A DNA stretch of 64,000 nt from Salminus brasiliensis (taxonomy: Eukaryota; Chordata; Actinopteri; Characiformes; Bryconidae): the NCBI RefSeq assembly GCF_030463535.1, contig NC_132878.1, forward strand, positions 21,069,925 through 21,133,924. Direction: 5' to 3'. Positions 1-28,381 of the stretch are shown one piece after another. The translations under genes were made by a program, and so were the position numbers. The first letter of the stretch is position 1. The number at the start of each line of letters is the position of its first letter. The notes under the pieces are model-generated. The model searched no databases. It worked only from the letters and a program-made list of their open reading frames with translations, and had not been told where the DNA came from.

Positions 1-601
1 TATTTTATTTAACTGCTGAATACAAATCTTGTCAAAAAAGGCCAAATACAGCAAAAAAAAATAAATGTAATCTAATTTCAGCACCATGTGCAGTTTGTTT
101 ATTTTATATTTGCACATAAAAAAATTCTGCACACAAATCAGATTGTTTAACTTTGTTTTGCATTTGAGTCGGTCGTTCTACCCACATATGGGTTATCGTA
201 ACCCAGTGAAATTTGCATGCTGTTGGTCAAGACAGTGGATGTGCTCTGAAATGGCCGAGGGGGTAAATAGCTTCCTTAAACTCCCTGTTGTAGTTTGTGT
301 TTATAAATATGGATACTAGTCAAATTCATAAGCTTATGTGTCTGCTTTGTTTGTTGAGCCAGTCATCCCACCCACTCTCGAGGTGTCATAACCTGATGAA
401 TTTGCATGCCTGTGACCAAGACGGTATGTTTTCACAGTTGGTTGCTACGAAGCAGTCATGGGGATTTAAAAAAGAAGCCTCCTCCATCTCCCAGTTGTAG
501 TTAGTGGGAGGCCCACTGAGGTGGCTTGATGAGAGACAGTAGCATAGACCTAATAACATGCTAACAAGTGTGCGCTTGTGGTTGTGTTTGCCTTCCCGCA
601 G
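1..601. repeat. fdxacb1 intron with a diverged two-copy tandem repeat
   Basis: There is no exon here. Two related segments of about 140 bp (about 160-297 and 350-503) align from ACCCACNNNYGGG through ATTTGCATGC and CCAAGAC to TCCCNGTTGTAGTTNGTG. Both hold an octamer ATTTGCAT (211-218 and 400-407), 189 bp apart. The intervening bases have diverged a good deal, so this is an old duplication. Confidence 0.55.
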
Positions 602-3600
602 GCGCTACAGTGCTTTTCGAGGTGGACTGCACACACTTAAAGGAGCATGAGGTCATTCAGCATCACCTTTACGACTGCATCATCTTCAACTTCCCTCACT
701 GTGGCCGCAAAAGCGGAGTCAAGAAGAACCGTACCCTCCTGGCCAAGTTCTTTGGGAGGTAAGTGAGGCCCTGGCAAACCCCTAAGGATTTGTTGGGGTT
801 GTTATGTAAGCCTGGCAGTGTTACACAAGAGTTATAGCGAGGGGCTGAAAAGCTGTTGAGCCTCTTCAGCGGCAACGCTTGTGACGGACGCTCTCCGCTC
901 GTTTTTGCTTTCTAGCTGTGCGGAGGTGCTTAAGGACAATGGGGAAGTGCACGTGGCTTTGTGCAACGGACAAGGTGGCACTCCATATGACAACCCAATG
1001 AGAGAGTGGCACAATAGCTGGCAGGCAGTTGCCATGGCAGCAGAGGCAGGCCTCATCCTCAGTGATATTCGCCCATTTGATCGTGACAAATTTCAAGGTT
1101 ACAGATGCACCGGTTACAGGTAAGCAGTTTTTCAGAAATGCTGGAATACCTTTATTTTGACCATCTGTTTAAATATTAAACAAATAATGATTGAAACACT
1201 TGCTTTTGAAACATGTGGGCCATTTACACCAACCAGCCACTTCCCTAACACCTTTTATCAGCTCTGCTTACCATATAGGGGCATTTAGCTAGTAGCTTTA
1301 TAATTACAGACTGTAGTCCATCTGTTTCTCTGTATACTTTGTTAGCCTCCTTTCACCCTGTTCTTCAATGCTCAGGACCCCACAGGACTGACCACCACAG
1401 AGCAGATTTTATGTGGGTGGAGGGTCATTCTCAGCACTGCTGTGATATTGACATGGTGGTGCCTGGTTTGGTTTTTATCCCAATCCAGTTCTGAGTGTTT
1501 GTTTTAACCATGATGTTTATAGCGCCATCTGCTGTCTTCAAGGCATCATAAATGGACAATATTCTCAGCCAGCAGCAGTAAGGACGTTCTCAGAAGGTGA
1601 ATAAAGGAGATAGAGTCTGCAGTGTAAAACTATTTTACAGCAACTTTATAAAACTATTGCTAAAACGTTTTATCGGCAGTTAAAACACGGCTCCTTCTTT
1701 GGTGTTAAACCAGCGATTGGAGGCTAACTCTAATGCTAATACAGGCGTTATAGAAACCCATGTCATGGCGGTTTAGGCCAGACACAGAGGGATGAACACT
1801 CGCAGAGATGGGTCCAATGCAAGTAGTTTATTTAACCAGAACAAGACAAACAAAAGGGGGCAAGTGAGACAAAAGATAAAGCAGCAGCTAAAGGGCATAA
1901 ACGTGAATACAGTGATCAACAAAACCAGAACATGGCAAACAAGAGGGTGAAAACAAACAGACCTGAGACCAGGGGTTTAGCTGGGGAACCAGCTACTTGG
2001 CAAGAGCGGCTAGGCCGACCCAACCTGGAACTGCTGCATGGCAGAGGGAACGAAAGTCATGGGTATAACTTAGCAGATAGCGAGCAAACCTCGCTGAGTC
2101 CTTGAACCGCCAGGTGGCTTGCTCGCAAACGAGAGAGTCGAGCCGAAGCTGGCCTAAACACACCGCGGTCAGAGATAGGAACCTCTCGCGCTACCTCAAG
2201 GTTCCAAACCATTTATCTAGTTCTCGGCAAGGAGCTCTGTAGCCGAGCTTCTTAAGTACCCCCCCGTCTCAGGTGAAATGCATCAACTAAACAAGACGTG
2301 ATAAACCTGAACCAAAACACTGAACTGATGCATTGAATCAAACATGAACGGAAACACAACAAAAGTCTGCTCAAAATCGCCCAGGGGGAGGGCGCAATAT
2401 AGAGGGGCTGACAACCCAAATCAGAGTACCAGACTCACCTAACTAATGATGTGAAATACATTTATTAGTCAACAAACAACACAGTCCAAAGTGTGTAAAA
2501 AATGCAGTGTATCTTATCTAAACCGTGTGGTTCAATTGTTTGTACAAACACACAGATCTGACCGGAATTGGCTAATACTCTGCATTAAGCGACTTGGGTC
2601 GGATTAAGGAGCAAAACCTCCCTGATAACAGCACATAGTAGTTCATAATGTTATGGCTCATCTGTGTATGCATATTTATATACATTATTTGTGTCATTGT
2701 ATGTGTCCAAAAATGTCCTAGACTTTCTCTTCAAGTGGACAAGACACTCATAATGTGTCCTTATATTTAATGTTTACATGTAACACGTTACAGTGTTTTA
2801 TTTTTGATCATTTTAGACCAGAATATTCTTGCAGTGTAAGCTTATAAAAGTAATGATATGCATGTTGGTTGAATATTACAGTCTTAGCAGAAATATGTGT
2901 GTTTGTTTGAGACTATGACTATGAGCCCGGTTGTTTATTGCATGCACGAAATTACTAATGCAGGAGTCAGGACAAAGGCTTTCACGTAGAAGGGGCACTG
3001 AACCACATTTTTACCCGGAGCCTGCCCTACACCATGCCAGAGAAGCTGAAAATAGTCACAACAGTCGGAAAGGAGACGGTTAGTTACGAGGTTCCAGAAG
3101 AGTTGAGTGAATATGTGAGCAGGTAGGCATGCTATTCTGTTACTACACTTTAAAATTGGGACTGTATTGTTCGTACGTATACATATTTCCCACCCCAATA
3201 GTTGTCAGAACTTTTTAATATCTGTTATAAATATACTACACTGTTCATCTCTTCATCAGGGATTTCCTTGGACAACAGTCACACCATCCAGTAAAACTTG
3301 TGCTGGAACAGTTGCTTAGAGAGATTAAATCCTCATGGCCGGTTTGCACAGTGAGTGGCAACTTCCCAGAGTTAGTGAACTGCTGCCCAGAGAACCTTCG
3401 TTCTTGTGGCTTGACGCTTACCCCTTCTGAACTCTTCTGGATCAAGCCAGTTGAAATCCACCCCCTTGACCGATGCGAAGATGGCATGAACGACTGTGAG
3501 CCTATGGAAAATCAGCACATCTCTGGTGGAAGCTGTGCTCTCCGGCCGTCTCTGTTACTGCACGTGCAGGAGATCATGCAGAACGAGGACTTCAGCCCTG

Positions 3601-4313
3601 GAACTCTTCATGCATTGAGTGGCCTGGTCTTCCAGAGAGTCCCCATATCCCCCAAGCGGTACCCTGCCTACCACCAGCTTCTCCTTGTTGGTGTATTGCC
3701 CTCCAAGTCCCAGCCCCTCCAGTGCCTCAGAGACTGTATGGAAGCCCTGCTCTCACCCTACAATGTTACCTTCAAGGAGGAGCAACTTGGAGAGGAACGT
3801 CAAGTCTGGCTAAACTCCCAAGACATCCAGAACTTTGGCAGGATTACATCCGTTCCTGTCCCAGGATCCGACTTCCAGGGATCCCTCCAGCTTTGTGTGT
3901 TATTGCTGAACATAGACCACTTGGCCATGTTAACCTTTTCCATCCATGACTGGCGCCTGCTGTGGAGCGCTGACCCCCGCTTCCTTGCGCATTTCGAACC
4001 GCGGGCTGCCGGCCCGTTCCGGCCCTTCTCGCTATACCCTGCCAGCTACTCGCATGACATCAGCTTCTGGATGGAACCGGACAGCTTTGATGAGCTGGAC
4101 TTCCATGCTGTGGTGCGGGTGGCCACAGCCGGAGCAGTCAAGGGCGTAGAACTAGTGGACCGCTTCCGGCATCCGCACATGGGCCACGCAAGCCTGTGCT
4201 ACCGGCTGGTGTACACGTCGCCTGACCGCGCGCTCTCCCATAGCCAGGTGCTGGCTCTGCAGGATCAGCTGCGCAGGCTGCTGCCTCTTCGCCTCCAGAT
4301 TACACTCAGGTAA
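602..4313 (+). CDS. fdxacb1: Ferredoxin-fold anticodon-binding domain protein 1 (3' part, 5' exon(s) off-window)
   Basis: Coding exons 602-758, 916-1119, 2964-3122 and 3260-4313 join in frame with GT..AG borders and give about 523 residues; the first roughly 100 residues lie upstream of base 1. The first two exons encode a DUF2431/Rossmann methyltransferase-like domain (LYDCIIFNFPHCG, then VHVALCNGQGGTPYDNP). The large last exon ends in an FDX-ACB domain (DISFWM, then FRHPHMGHASLCYRLVY), the fold found at the C-terminus of mitochondrial phenylalanyl-tRNA synthetase. The human protein is about 624 residues with the same layout. Its biochemical role is not established; relatives of the DUF2431 domain include the yeast rRNA uridine methyltransferase Bmt5, so an RNA-linked role is only an inference. 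The stop TAA sits in CAGGTAAAAA, which also resembles a splice donor, but the protein ends where the family ends. It lies 3.7 kb upstream of alg9 on the same strand, as in human. Confidence 0.93.
1317..1466 (+). repeat. Dispersed fish repeat copy in fdxacb1 intron
   Basis: The run CTCAGGACCCCACAGGACTG and the following CATTCTCAGCACTGCTGTGA and ACATGGTGGT match a repeat that I recall as very abundant in ostariophysan genomes. The copy is diverged and truncated at its right side. Class uncertain. It lies in the 1.8 kb fdxacb1 intron. Confidence 0.5.
1755..2420. repeat. Probable unclassified dispersed repeat in fdxacb1 intron
   Basis: The stretch opening GTCATGGCGGTTTAGGCCAG and closing near GCCCAGGGGGAGGGCGCAAT is more GC-rich than its flanks, has no long open frame, and includes the phrase GGTCCAATGCAAGTAGTTTATTTAACC. 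That phrase resembles the ends of fish repeats carried near 'gtttattt' motifs. I cannot name the family. The rest of the intron (1120-1316, 2420-2963) shows nothing recognisable. Confidence 0.35.
3260..4313 (+). other. fdxacb1: fdxacb1 terminal exon with FDX-ACB domain
   Basis: This 1054-bp exon opens after acceptor CTTCATCAG and completes a split Arg codon from the exon ending at 3122. It supplies about two thirds of the visible protein. The FDX-ACB segment covers roughly the last 95 codons, with DISFWM, FDELDFHAVVRVATAGAV and RHPHMGHASLCYRLVYTSPDR recognisable. The third codon positions of this segment are GC-rich compared with the introns around it, typical of a real exon. The middle of the exon (3450-4000) is the family's linker and synthetase-like region, for which I can name no catalytic residues. 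Confidence 0.9.
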
Positions 4314-5100
4314 AAAACCCATGAGGAGGTGATCCAAAGGCATAGTGTTTACAACTCCAGTCGACATGAACTTGAATTGGCATTGGATAGCATTGGATGC
4401 TTAAGCATGTTAACTAGGGGTTCTCCGCCTCAGTACCCCACACAGTTTCGGGCATTTCCTGCTTTAGCACATCTGATCTTAAACCCATTCTTAAGCAGAA
4501 TTAAGTATACTGGAGCAGGGAGTGCTTGAAACCGTTCAGAGCAGTGGGTGTCCCTGAGGTTTAGAGGATTTTATCATGGTCTCTTTGTGAAGTTAGACCA
4601 CTGGGCTTCTCCAGGACCTAAAACAAGAATTATGTTTATGTCTATGCTCTTGTAACTGTTCTTCTTACTTTGTAATCCCTCATCTACTCAGGAGTGGAAC
4701 ATTTGGCTTTTTTTAATATCTGTGCAACTACCAAAACTTTGTTACTGGGTATTTACTTTATTAATGGGTATTATAGGCTGAATTACTGAACAAGGAGGAA
4801 TATTAAAATTTGGCATTCCGAATCCTCTTCTTGTGCCCTTCCTGTAAGCTTACTGTCTGCAAACTCCATTTAGGAACCATTACTACAAGTTACAGTACTT
4901 AAATGCAGTACAAGTACAGTAAAATGCATTCGAAGATGCACCATAAGATACACCACATGGCTACTGAAGATCTAGGTTTGCACTGAAGTCTCTATTGTTG
5001 TCATTTTGGAATCGCTATAAATTTCATGTTCAGAACAGAAAGTTTTCAAAGACAGAAATCACATTTTGTTGCTGATAAAAGAACACTTTTATTTCATAAT
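4314..5100 (+). other. fdxacb1 3' UTR and start of spacer
   Basis: These bases follow the fdxacb1 stop. About 4420-4550 (CTCAGTACCCCACACAGTTT onward) looks like a copy of a short dispersed fish repeat, which would place it inside or just after the UTR. No AATAAA that I could assign with confidence occurs here; ATTAAA at about 4802 is a weak polyadenylation candidate. Confidence 0.4.
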
Positions 5101-5275
5101 TAGGGATGCATGATTATTACCAGTCATTGTCGGACCGATGTTTAAATTTGACCAATATTTTAAACTGATATTTGATATTTGTTGTACCCTGGAACAGGAG
5201 AATGTTTTGGTTTTATTTCTCCTTAAAGCTGATCAAGGTAGAAGTATACATTTTATAAATGTTTATGCATCCCTA
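5101..5275. mobile_element. Short hAT-like MITE candidate
   Basis: The 10-base ends TAGGGATGCA (5101-5110) and TGCATCCCTA (5266-5275) are exact reverse complements bracketing 155 bp of AT-rich non-coding DNA. Ends starting TAGGGATGCA are common in fish hAT non-autonomous elements. No clear 8-bp target duplication is visible, so this could be coincidence or an eroded copy. Confidence 0.4.
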
Positions 5276-6446
5276 GAGCTGAGCAATTCATCACAAATTC
5301 ATCAAGAGCAACATTCAGAACCTTTAATCAATGGAATCTCGCCCATATCGATCATTAAATTATTATTTTTAAGTTAGTACTGTCCCCGTATAAACATGTG
5401 TAGTCACGTCACTCTGCCCCATCCAATCTGCAGCATGAAAGCGGCATGGAGGAGAAATCAAAAACCAAGCCAGCTAAGCAACATGAGCAGGTTTATATAA
5501 TTAGGTTCATTAATCGTAGTCGAGGTAAAATGTTCAATGAATCGTGATCCAGGTTTTAGGTCATGTCGCCCAGCACGACGCATTGCTATCAGCAGATATG
5601 TGTGTGAAACTTATTGCATATCAGGACCGACCCTCAGGTCCCATATAAATGAATCCAGAATGCTTAATGTTTTAAAGTGGTGAGAAATTTCTGAAAGAGA
5701 TGAGTTGACAGAAAGTGATTCTAAATAGACTTTGGACAGAAAAAGTCAAAATTTTCCCTAAATTTCACAAAATGTTTCCTAAATTTCAAGTTTTTACAAA
5801 TAATGTGGGGAAAAAGAACAGATCATGTGATTAACAATGCATGACAATGTGGGCAATGTGATGTTTTGTTATTACTGTGATTAAAAAAGATTTTTTGAAA
5901 GCATTTTTGTCAAAATGTTATTTTATGTATATATCATAAAGTGTTAACATATCATTAGGTGTCCAAATTTGTTGCCCACACCTAAATGCTTGCTATAGTA
6001 TAACTTTTATCCATCATTTTTGCTGTGTTTCTAAGACATCATGTGTATTCACCTACAGAGCTGCTAGAAATGCTGCCCATTTTTTCTAAAGGGTTTGGAG
6101 TTAGATTTTTTTTGTGTGTGTATTTTAGTAGAATGAGGCATTTCTATTCTGTTCAAAATGTCTACACTGGCTGAATTGAGTCTCACAAATAATAGCCAAC
6201 AAGACTATAAGTGATGATTTCCATTCAGGGTGTTAAGCTTTGAAGATTTTTTGGTATGATAACCAGGTTTTAAAAAAATATTTCACAATATCACAGTAAG
6301 AAACTATTTACATTGGTAAACTATTGGTAAAAAATATTAAATGATGAAATCATAATATCTACTACACATTACATTATTGATACATTATCCTTTAAGTTAT
6401 ATTTATCCTCATGGAACATCATTTTGTAAGTGAGCTGAGAAAAATA

Positions 6447-6499
<53 letters not shown>

Positions 6500-6835
6500 C
6501 AGTAATATGAGGGATGGATTGGAAGACTAGACATTTCACTGTGGTGGTTTCTTTTCTGCTGACATCACAACCCCTGTTATCAGTGGCAAAGAGGTAATAA
6601 TCAGGTGATGCCTATGCACTGTACCAGATAAGCAAAATATGAATCTTACTTATTGTACCTTTAAGTTACTGTTAATAACTATTTTTTTCAGGTTTTATCT
6701 AAATGCTGATGCTGCATGGTTAGGTATATTTATGCTAATTATTATATTATAATTATTAGTCTGCATTTCATAATCAGAAGTGACTTTCAGAACAGTGACA
6801 CGTATCTTATTTCATCTTATTTTTTTGTTTTTAAA
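5276..6835. other. Gene-free AT-rich spacer with (TA)n
   Basis: No exon is recognisable between the MITE candidates. A (TA)n tract runs from about 6451 to 6498. The remainder is unique-looking AT-rich sequence without a supported open frame. Confidence 0.5.
6451..6498. repeat. (TA)n microsatellite
   Basis: About 24 TA units in the fdxacb1-alg9 spacer. Confidence 0.95.
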
Positions 6836-6913
6836 TATACAGTCTTCTGCAAACATTTGGGCACTCCTGGTCAAATTTCATGTTGTTCACATCCTGTACA
6901 GAGGCACTTCTGC
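6803..6913 (+). repeat. 111-bp direct repeat, copy 1
   Basis: Bases 6803-6913 match 10086-10196 with a single difference (6906 A, 10189 G). The match includes 33 bp of DNA outside the MITE terminus at 6836, so it is not simply two independent insertions of the MITE. Confidence 0.85.
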
Positions 6914-7125
6914 ACATTCTATACTAATACAGAACTTAATTTAACATAGTGCAAAAACATTACATGTTGTGTGTGAATGTAACAGCGCATCAACTATGTC
7001 TTATATGTGGAATTTGGAAAAGAAATGGGACTTTTAATGGGGCTCTAAAATGTACACATTGAGGTTTTTCATATACAGGATTTATTCATTTATCTTTTAC
7101 TTGACCGTTTGCAGAAGACTGTATA
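6836..7125. mobile_element. MITE with 19-bp terminal inverted repeats, TA-flanked
   Basis: TATACAGTCTTCTGCAAAC at 6836-6854 is the exact reverse complement of 7107-7125. Each end carries TA, consistent with a Tc1/mariner-superfamily target duplication. The 290-bp body has no coding capacity. A second left end of the same element is present at 10119 (see the 111-bp duplication). Confidence 0.75.
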
Positions 7126-7840
7126 TAATCCCACAGGTTTACACTGAAAATGCTGCTACATACAATGATGATTTTTGTCTTTTGAATGAATTTCTTTTGG
7201 GTTTTACTGTTATGATTATGGTTTCTCAAGAGGGACTGGAACTGTGTTTGTGCAGTTTTGTGTGCAAGTGTTTCAAATAGTTGCTTCTCAGAAAATCCTA
7301 CATTTTCAGTGAATTGCCTGGATATACTTGAGCCCATGGAATGGGACTTCTCTGAAATCCAGATTAAACTTTCTGAAAAGCCTGAGTGTTCACGTTTTGC
7401 CTTTATTTTGGTTATACAAGACTCTTTATTAGGTTACACTTTGACCCTTATTGTTTTTTGGTGGACTGTTCCATTTTTTTTTAATCCCACTTGGCCTTTA
7501 TATTAAAGGCTCAGGTCATGCGTTATAGCCATAGAGTTATTATTATATCATATAGAGTTATAGACAGCTCATCCAAATTATAGGAATGTCAGCCAATGTG
7601 ATGAATGTGCTGTTTGGGTGGGGTGTTAATGGAGTAAATGGGCCTGATGTGTGCATATAATGCTAAATTTGGTGAAAAATAATGATTGCATTTTTGTAAC
7701 TTCCACAAAAATAAAGTGCATATTTTTATTCGTATCACAAGCAAGAAACACCACTGGGTCCACCTTACAAATTCACTTTGCTGTATAATTCAGGATTAGG
7801 AATATAAAATACATGAGTTCCGCCACCACTGGTAGCTACA
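7126..7840. other. Spacer upstream of alg9
   Basis: No exon is recognisable. AATAAA at 7710-7715 is a possible plus-strand polyadenylation signal, but it is 3.4 kb beyond the fdxacb1 stop and is not assigned. Confidence 0.4.
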
Positions 7841-7849
7841 GTTGAGAGT

Positions 7850-7876
7850 GTGGGCTGCTGGGAAATGTAGTTTTAG
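7850..7876 (-). promoter_or_regulatory. ZNF143/THAP11-type (SBS) site in alg9 promoter
   Basis: GCTGCTGGGAAATGTAGT fits the ACTACANNTCCCAGNANGC consensus in reverse orientation, one of the strongest conserved motifs of vertebrate housekeeping promoters. It lies about 160 bp before the alg9 ATG, where a core promoter would be expected. Confidence 0.6.
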
Positions 7877-8030
7877 TGACCTGTAGTCCGAACTAAACCA
7901 GCCTTAATTTTTTCAACAGAGGGTCTCTGTGGGCTGAACTAACTAATAGCCTGGCTTTGATAAACCTCCGGATAAGAAAGCTCTTCTACATGTCAGAAGT
8001 CACCTAATTACACCGCTGCCCCAGACAGAC

Positions 8031-24934
<16,904 letters not shown>

Positions 24935-25740
24935 TGCTTCATCTTCTTTTCTCTCCAAAAACAAAATGCATCCTTTGTTTGCTTTTCAGGTTTTAGTTTT
25001 TCTGCACTTAAGCCTGCATCAAGAACCTCCCATCGAACCTCCCTGTGTGAGCGTGAATATGCAAGAGTAAGACAGAAACCGTGTAGTATCTGACTGTATT
25101 ATGACTGATTATGACTGTTCCCAGTTCCCACCCAGGCCACTGGTAAGTTGCAGCATGGAAGCTTGAGCTGTTTGCCCACCGCTGGCCATCCTCTACCCCT
25201 TTGCATTCCATGACTTTTCTCCGTCCCCCATTCCGTTGTCTCGCACATAGTGCATTACTACTGATGTAAGCTGCGCTCCGGCCTCTTTGTACCTTTATGA
25301 CAGAAGACGATCAGCAACCCCTTTAAGGACCACAAGTCCCTTCTTTGTCAGTGTCCCGTGAATACATCTTCATGCTTTCTTGACCTGGGTTCGAACAATG
25401 AACTCAACCTAGCCCCAGGTCACGGTTGCCGTCATCCGTTGTCTTGGGTGTGTGGAGTATACATGCATTTGCGATCGCTTGTCTTGTGTGTATGGTCCAG
25501 GTCCTGCTCTGTTGCAGCTTCTTTGGCAGGAGAAGTGACACCAAAAACTCTATCTGGTTCCTCCTGTTTCTCTTTCTGTGAAACTTAAACATTGGGTTGC
25601 AAAATGGGTGGTGGACCAGGGCATGTTACTCGTTAATGTGCTGTCATGTCTTGTCCTCAAAAACAAACAAACATACAAAAAAAATAATCTCAGTGTTACT
25701 GTTTGATGGAATCAAATAAAGAGAGTCTTGATGGGTGATG
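24935..25740 (+). other. alg9: alg9 3' UTR
   Basis: Follows the TGA at 24932-24934. AATAAA at 25715-25720 (in ATCAAATAAAGAGAGTCTTG) is the best polyadenylation signal, giving a 3' UTR near 800 nt. The small open frames here have no family resemblance. Confidence 0.6.
25715..25720 (+). terminator. Candidate alg9 polyadenylation signal AATAAA
   Basis: Canonical hexamer about 780 bases after the stop, followed within 40 bases by TG-rich DNA (GATGGGTGATG). No transcript evidence is available. Confidence 0.5.
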
Positions 25741-27400
25741 ACCAAGACCATTCCTGGACTGAATGACCAGAAAATGCTAATATGTGCCCATGTCAGACTA
25801 AGTTTTACCCTTTAATCACTAAATGAACACTTCATGGAATATGGATCTGAATAGCAAAGAGTGGTTTACTCAGCATGTTAACATGGCTTTGAAAGAATTG
25901 AAGACCAATTGCTGGCCTGTCAAAATAGTATATGAAATGGTGTAATGATAATATGGCTAACTTTGACAGAAAAGCAGGGGAGCAAGTTAGGAAGAGGTCA
26001 CTGTTTAATGCTAGCTAGCTAATGGTGTGATGATAATATGGCTCTCCTGGTCTTTTAAAGTTAACCAGTTAGCAGGTTTACAAATGTTGTCTAGTTAAAG
26101 ATGAACCGGTTCACATAATTCACAATTTGGTGTGATTAGATAAAGTGTCTACTGTAATGACTACTGTCTACTGGAATGGTGGAAAATATGTATGTGTAAA
26201 TGTTTCCATTTTTAGAGCATTCAATATTATAAAAGTACAACATTTTATAATCAGTGCTATCCTAGCTTTTGCAAGTTATACACTTCTGAGCACATATCAG
26301 ATTACATTCATATTTAGCAGCATTAGCATTTACGGGTTTAGTAATACTTGGTTAGAGTTCCCATGAGTAACGTGAGATACTGGAGAAACCTGAGCCGGTA
26401 CCGGTACCTACGTCACTCAGTAACTTCAAGCTTCTCCCTCATGCTCTCATTGCTGGTTCTATAGGAAAGAGTGGCCTAATGATTCTGGCCTGCCACGTAC
26501 TCACAAGGGTGCTATTATTTATCCTGTACAGAAATAATGCTGGTTGAATGTAAACATGCACAGATCTTTCTGTGAGTGAGTAAGTGTGTGTGTGTGTGGT
26601 GTGTTTGGCTTGTGGGATTATTAAGCTGTACACAGTGACGACACATTAAGCCCCGTGACACTACAGAGAACTCTGATCCTTTTTAAATCCTGGCACTGAC
26701 GCTATAGCTGGTGACGCAGAAGCCCCTTTGAAACTTAGATGAGAATTTTTTCCAGCCTTGCTCGCTACGTGTTATTACTGCAGGCTTAATTTACCACTGT
26801 CTTCAGCAGAGAGACGCTCTCCAAATAAGTGCACATGGCAGCGGTGGTTTCACGACACGGATGAAGTCAAATGTTTAATGTAAAGCACCTCTGTATAACG
26901 TCTTTTGTGTTGTCATTATGGAATTACATCATTGTCTATTATTTTTCTCGGTGGCGTCAGACGCTCTAGGTGTAATTCCTGGGAGAAAAGTGTGTGACAC
27001 CATGTGTTGTGATTAGGGGCTAGATACGTTCCAGATGTTTTCTGGCACACTTTTCGAGTGTACTCGTTCTGGTGCTGATATAAATGTTCTGTCAGGCCAG
27101 GACCTCAAGAGCTTATCTTCAAGGTGCAGTGTTCGTGATTCTTGTATCAGTATCATTAACAGGGGCGCCATATTGGGGGAGAGGGGTTAGGATGATTCTG
27201 GTAACTGGTAACGTTTCCAAACATTTCCATTGATTCCAGAGTTCATGCAGTTCATATATGCAAACTAACCTTTAGTTTTAATTTAAGGTGTTCACTGTAT
27301 AGGAATCACTGCCTTATTTACATACTCAATCCATTTTAACAAGCTTAAAGAAATTTGACAAATTAACAAACACAATTTATACGGGTTTGCAGTCAGTGAA
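25741..27400. other. Gene-free spacer downstream of alg9
   Basis: No exon recognised. Includes the small perfect palindrome CCGGTACCGG at 26395-26404. From about 26640 to 27110 the sequence is balanced in composition, low in simple repeats and unlike the mobile elements around it, so it could be a conserved non-coding element. Confidence 0.35.
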
Positions 27401-27404
27401 AGCC

Positions 27405-28381
27405 TGAAGTCTGACACCCATGGATATTACCAAATGCTGAATATCCTCTCTATTAGATGTTATGACAGGCCTATATTGCAGCAACCTTTATTTGAAGATT
27501 TTTGTTTTCGGATATGGAGCCCCACGCTAGATCTCATCCTGTGGGGTCAAAATGATCCTAAGAATGAACAAAAATCCCAGCACTACAGGAGGGACCTGAT
27601 GAATGACCTGCAGAGATCTGGGACCAAAGTAAGAAAGGATACCATCAATAACACAATATGCCGAGAGGAAATCAAATCCTGCAGTGCCAGGCATGTCCAG
27701 GCCCAAAATATAACTCAACTCGTAGTTATTGGAGGAAGAAGAATGCTGAGTTGCATCCCAAGAACACCATGCCTACTGTGAAGCATGGGGGTTTAAACAT
27801 CATGCTTTGAGGCTTTTTTTCTGCAAATGGGACAGGACGACTGATCCGTGTTAAGGGAAGAATGAACGGGGCCATGTATTGTGAGATTTTAAGCCAAAAA
27901 CTCCTTCCATCAGTCATCATTGAATATGGAACGTGGCTGGGTCTTTCAGCATGACAATGATCCCAAACACACTGCTTGGGAAACAAAGGATTGGCTCTGT
28001 AAAAAGCATTTCAAGGTCCTGGAGTGGCCTAGCCAGTCTCCAGACCTCAATGCCTCAAAAATTTGTGGAAGGAGTTGAAAGTCTGTGTTGCCCAGCGACA
28101 GCCCCAAAACATCACTGTAGAGGAGATCTGCTCTAGAGGAGATCTGCATGGAGGAATGGGCCAAAATACCAGCTACAGTGTGTGCACACCTGGTGTAGAC
28201 TTACAGGAAACGTTTCACCTTACAGGAAACATTTGAAAGGTTATGTTACAAAGTATTTTTTTTCTCATTTTGTCTTTGTTGAAGGATACCTATGATGAAA
28301 ATTACAGACCCCTCTCATCTTTCTAGGTAGGAGAACTTGCACAATCAGTGGTGGACTAAATACTTGTTTGCCCCACTGTAG
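27405..28381 (+). pseudogene. Tc1-like element remnant with internal deletion
   Basis: Translated pieces match Tc1 transposase in order: KVRKDTINNTICREEIKSCS, then (frame-shifted) [54 protein letters not shown] and [19 protein letters not shown]. The segment between RHVQAQ and NITQLVVIGGRRMLS jumps over the part that normally holds the first catalytic Asp. The right end TTGTTTGCCCCACTGTAG near 28381 is the usual terminus of this family; no matching left terminus is visible. Non-functional. Confidence 0.85.

Noticed and set aside
4305-4320. Splice donor at the end of the fdxacb1 last exon (CAGGTAAAAA)
   Set aside because: The in-frame TAA lies within it and the protein already ends at the family's usual C-terminus; no further FDX-ACB coding sequence follows.
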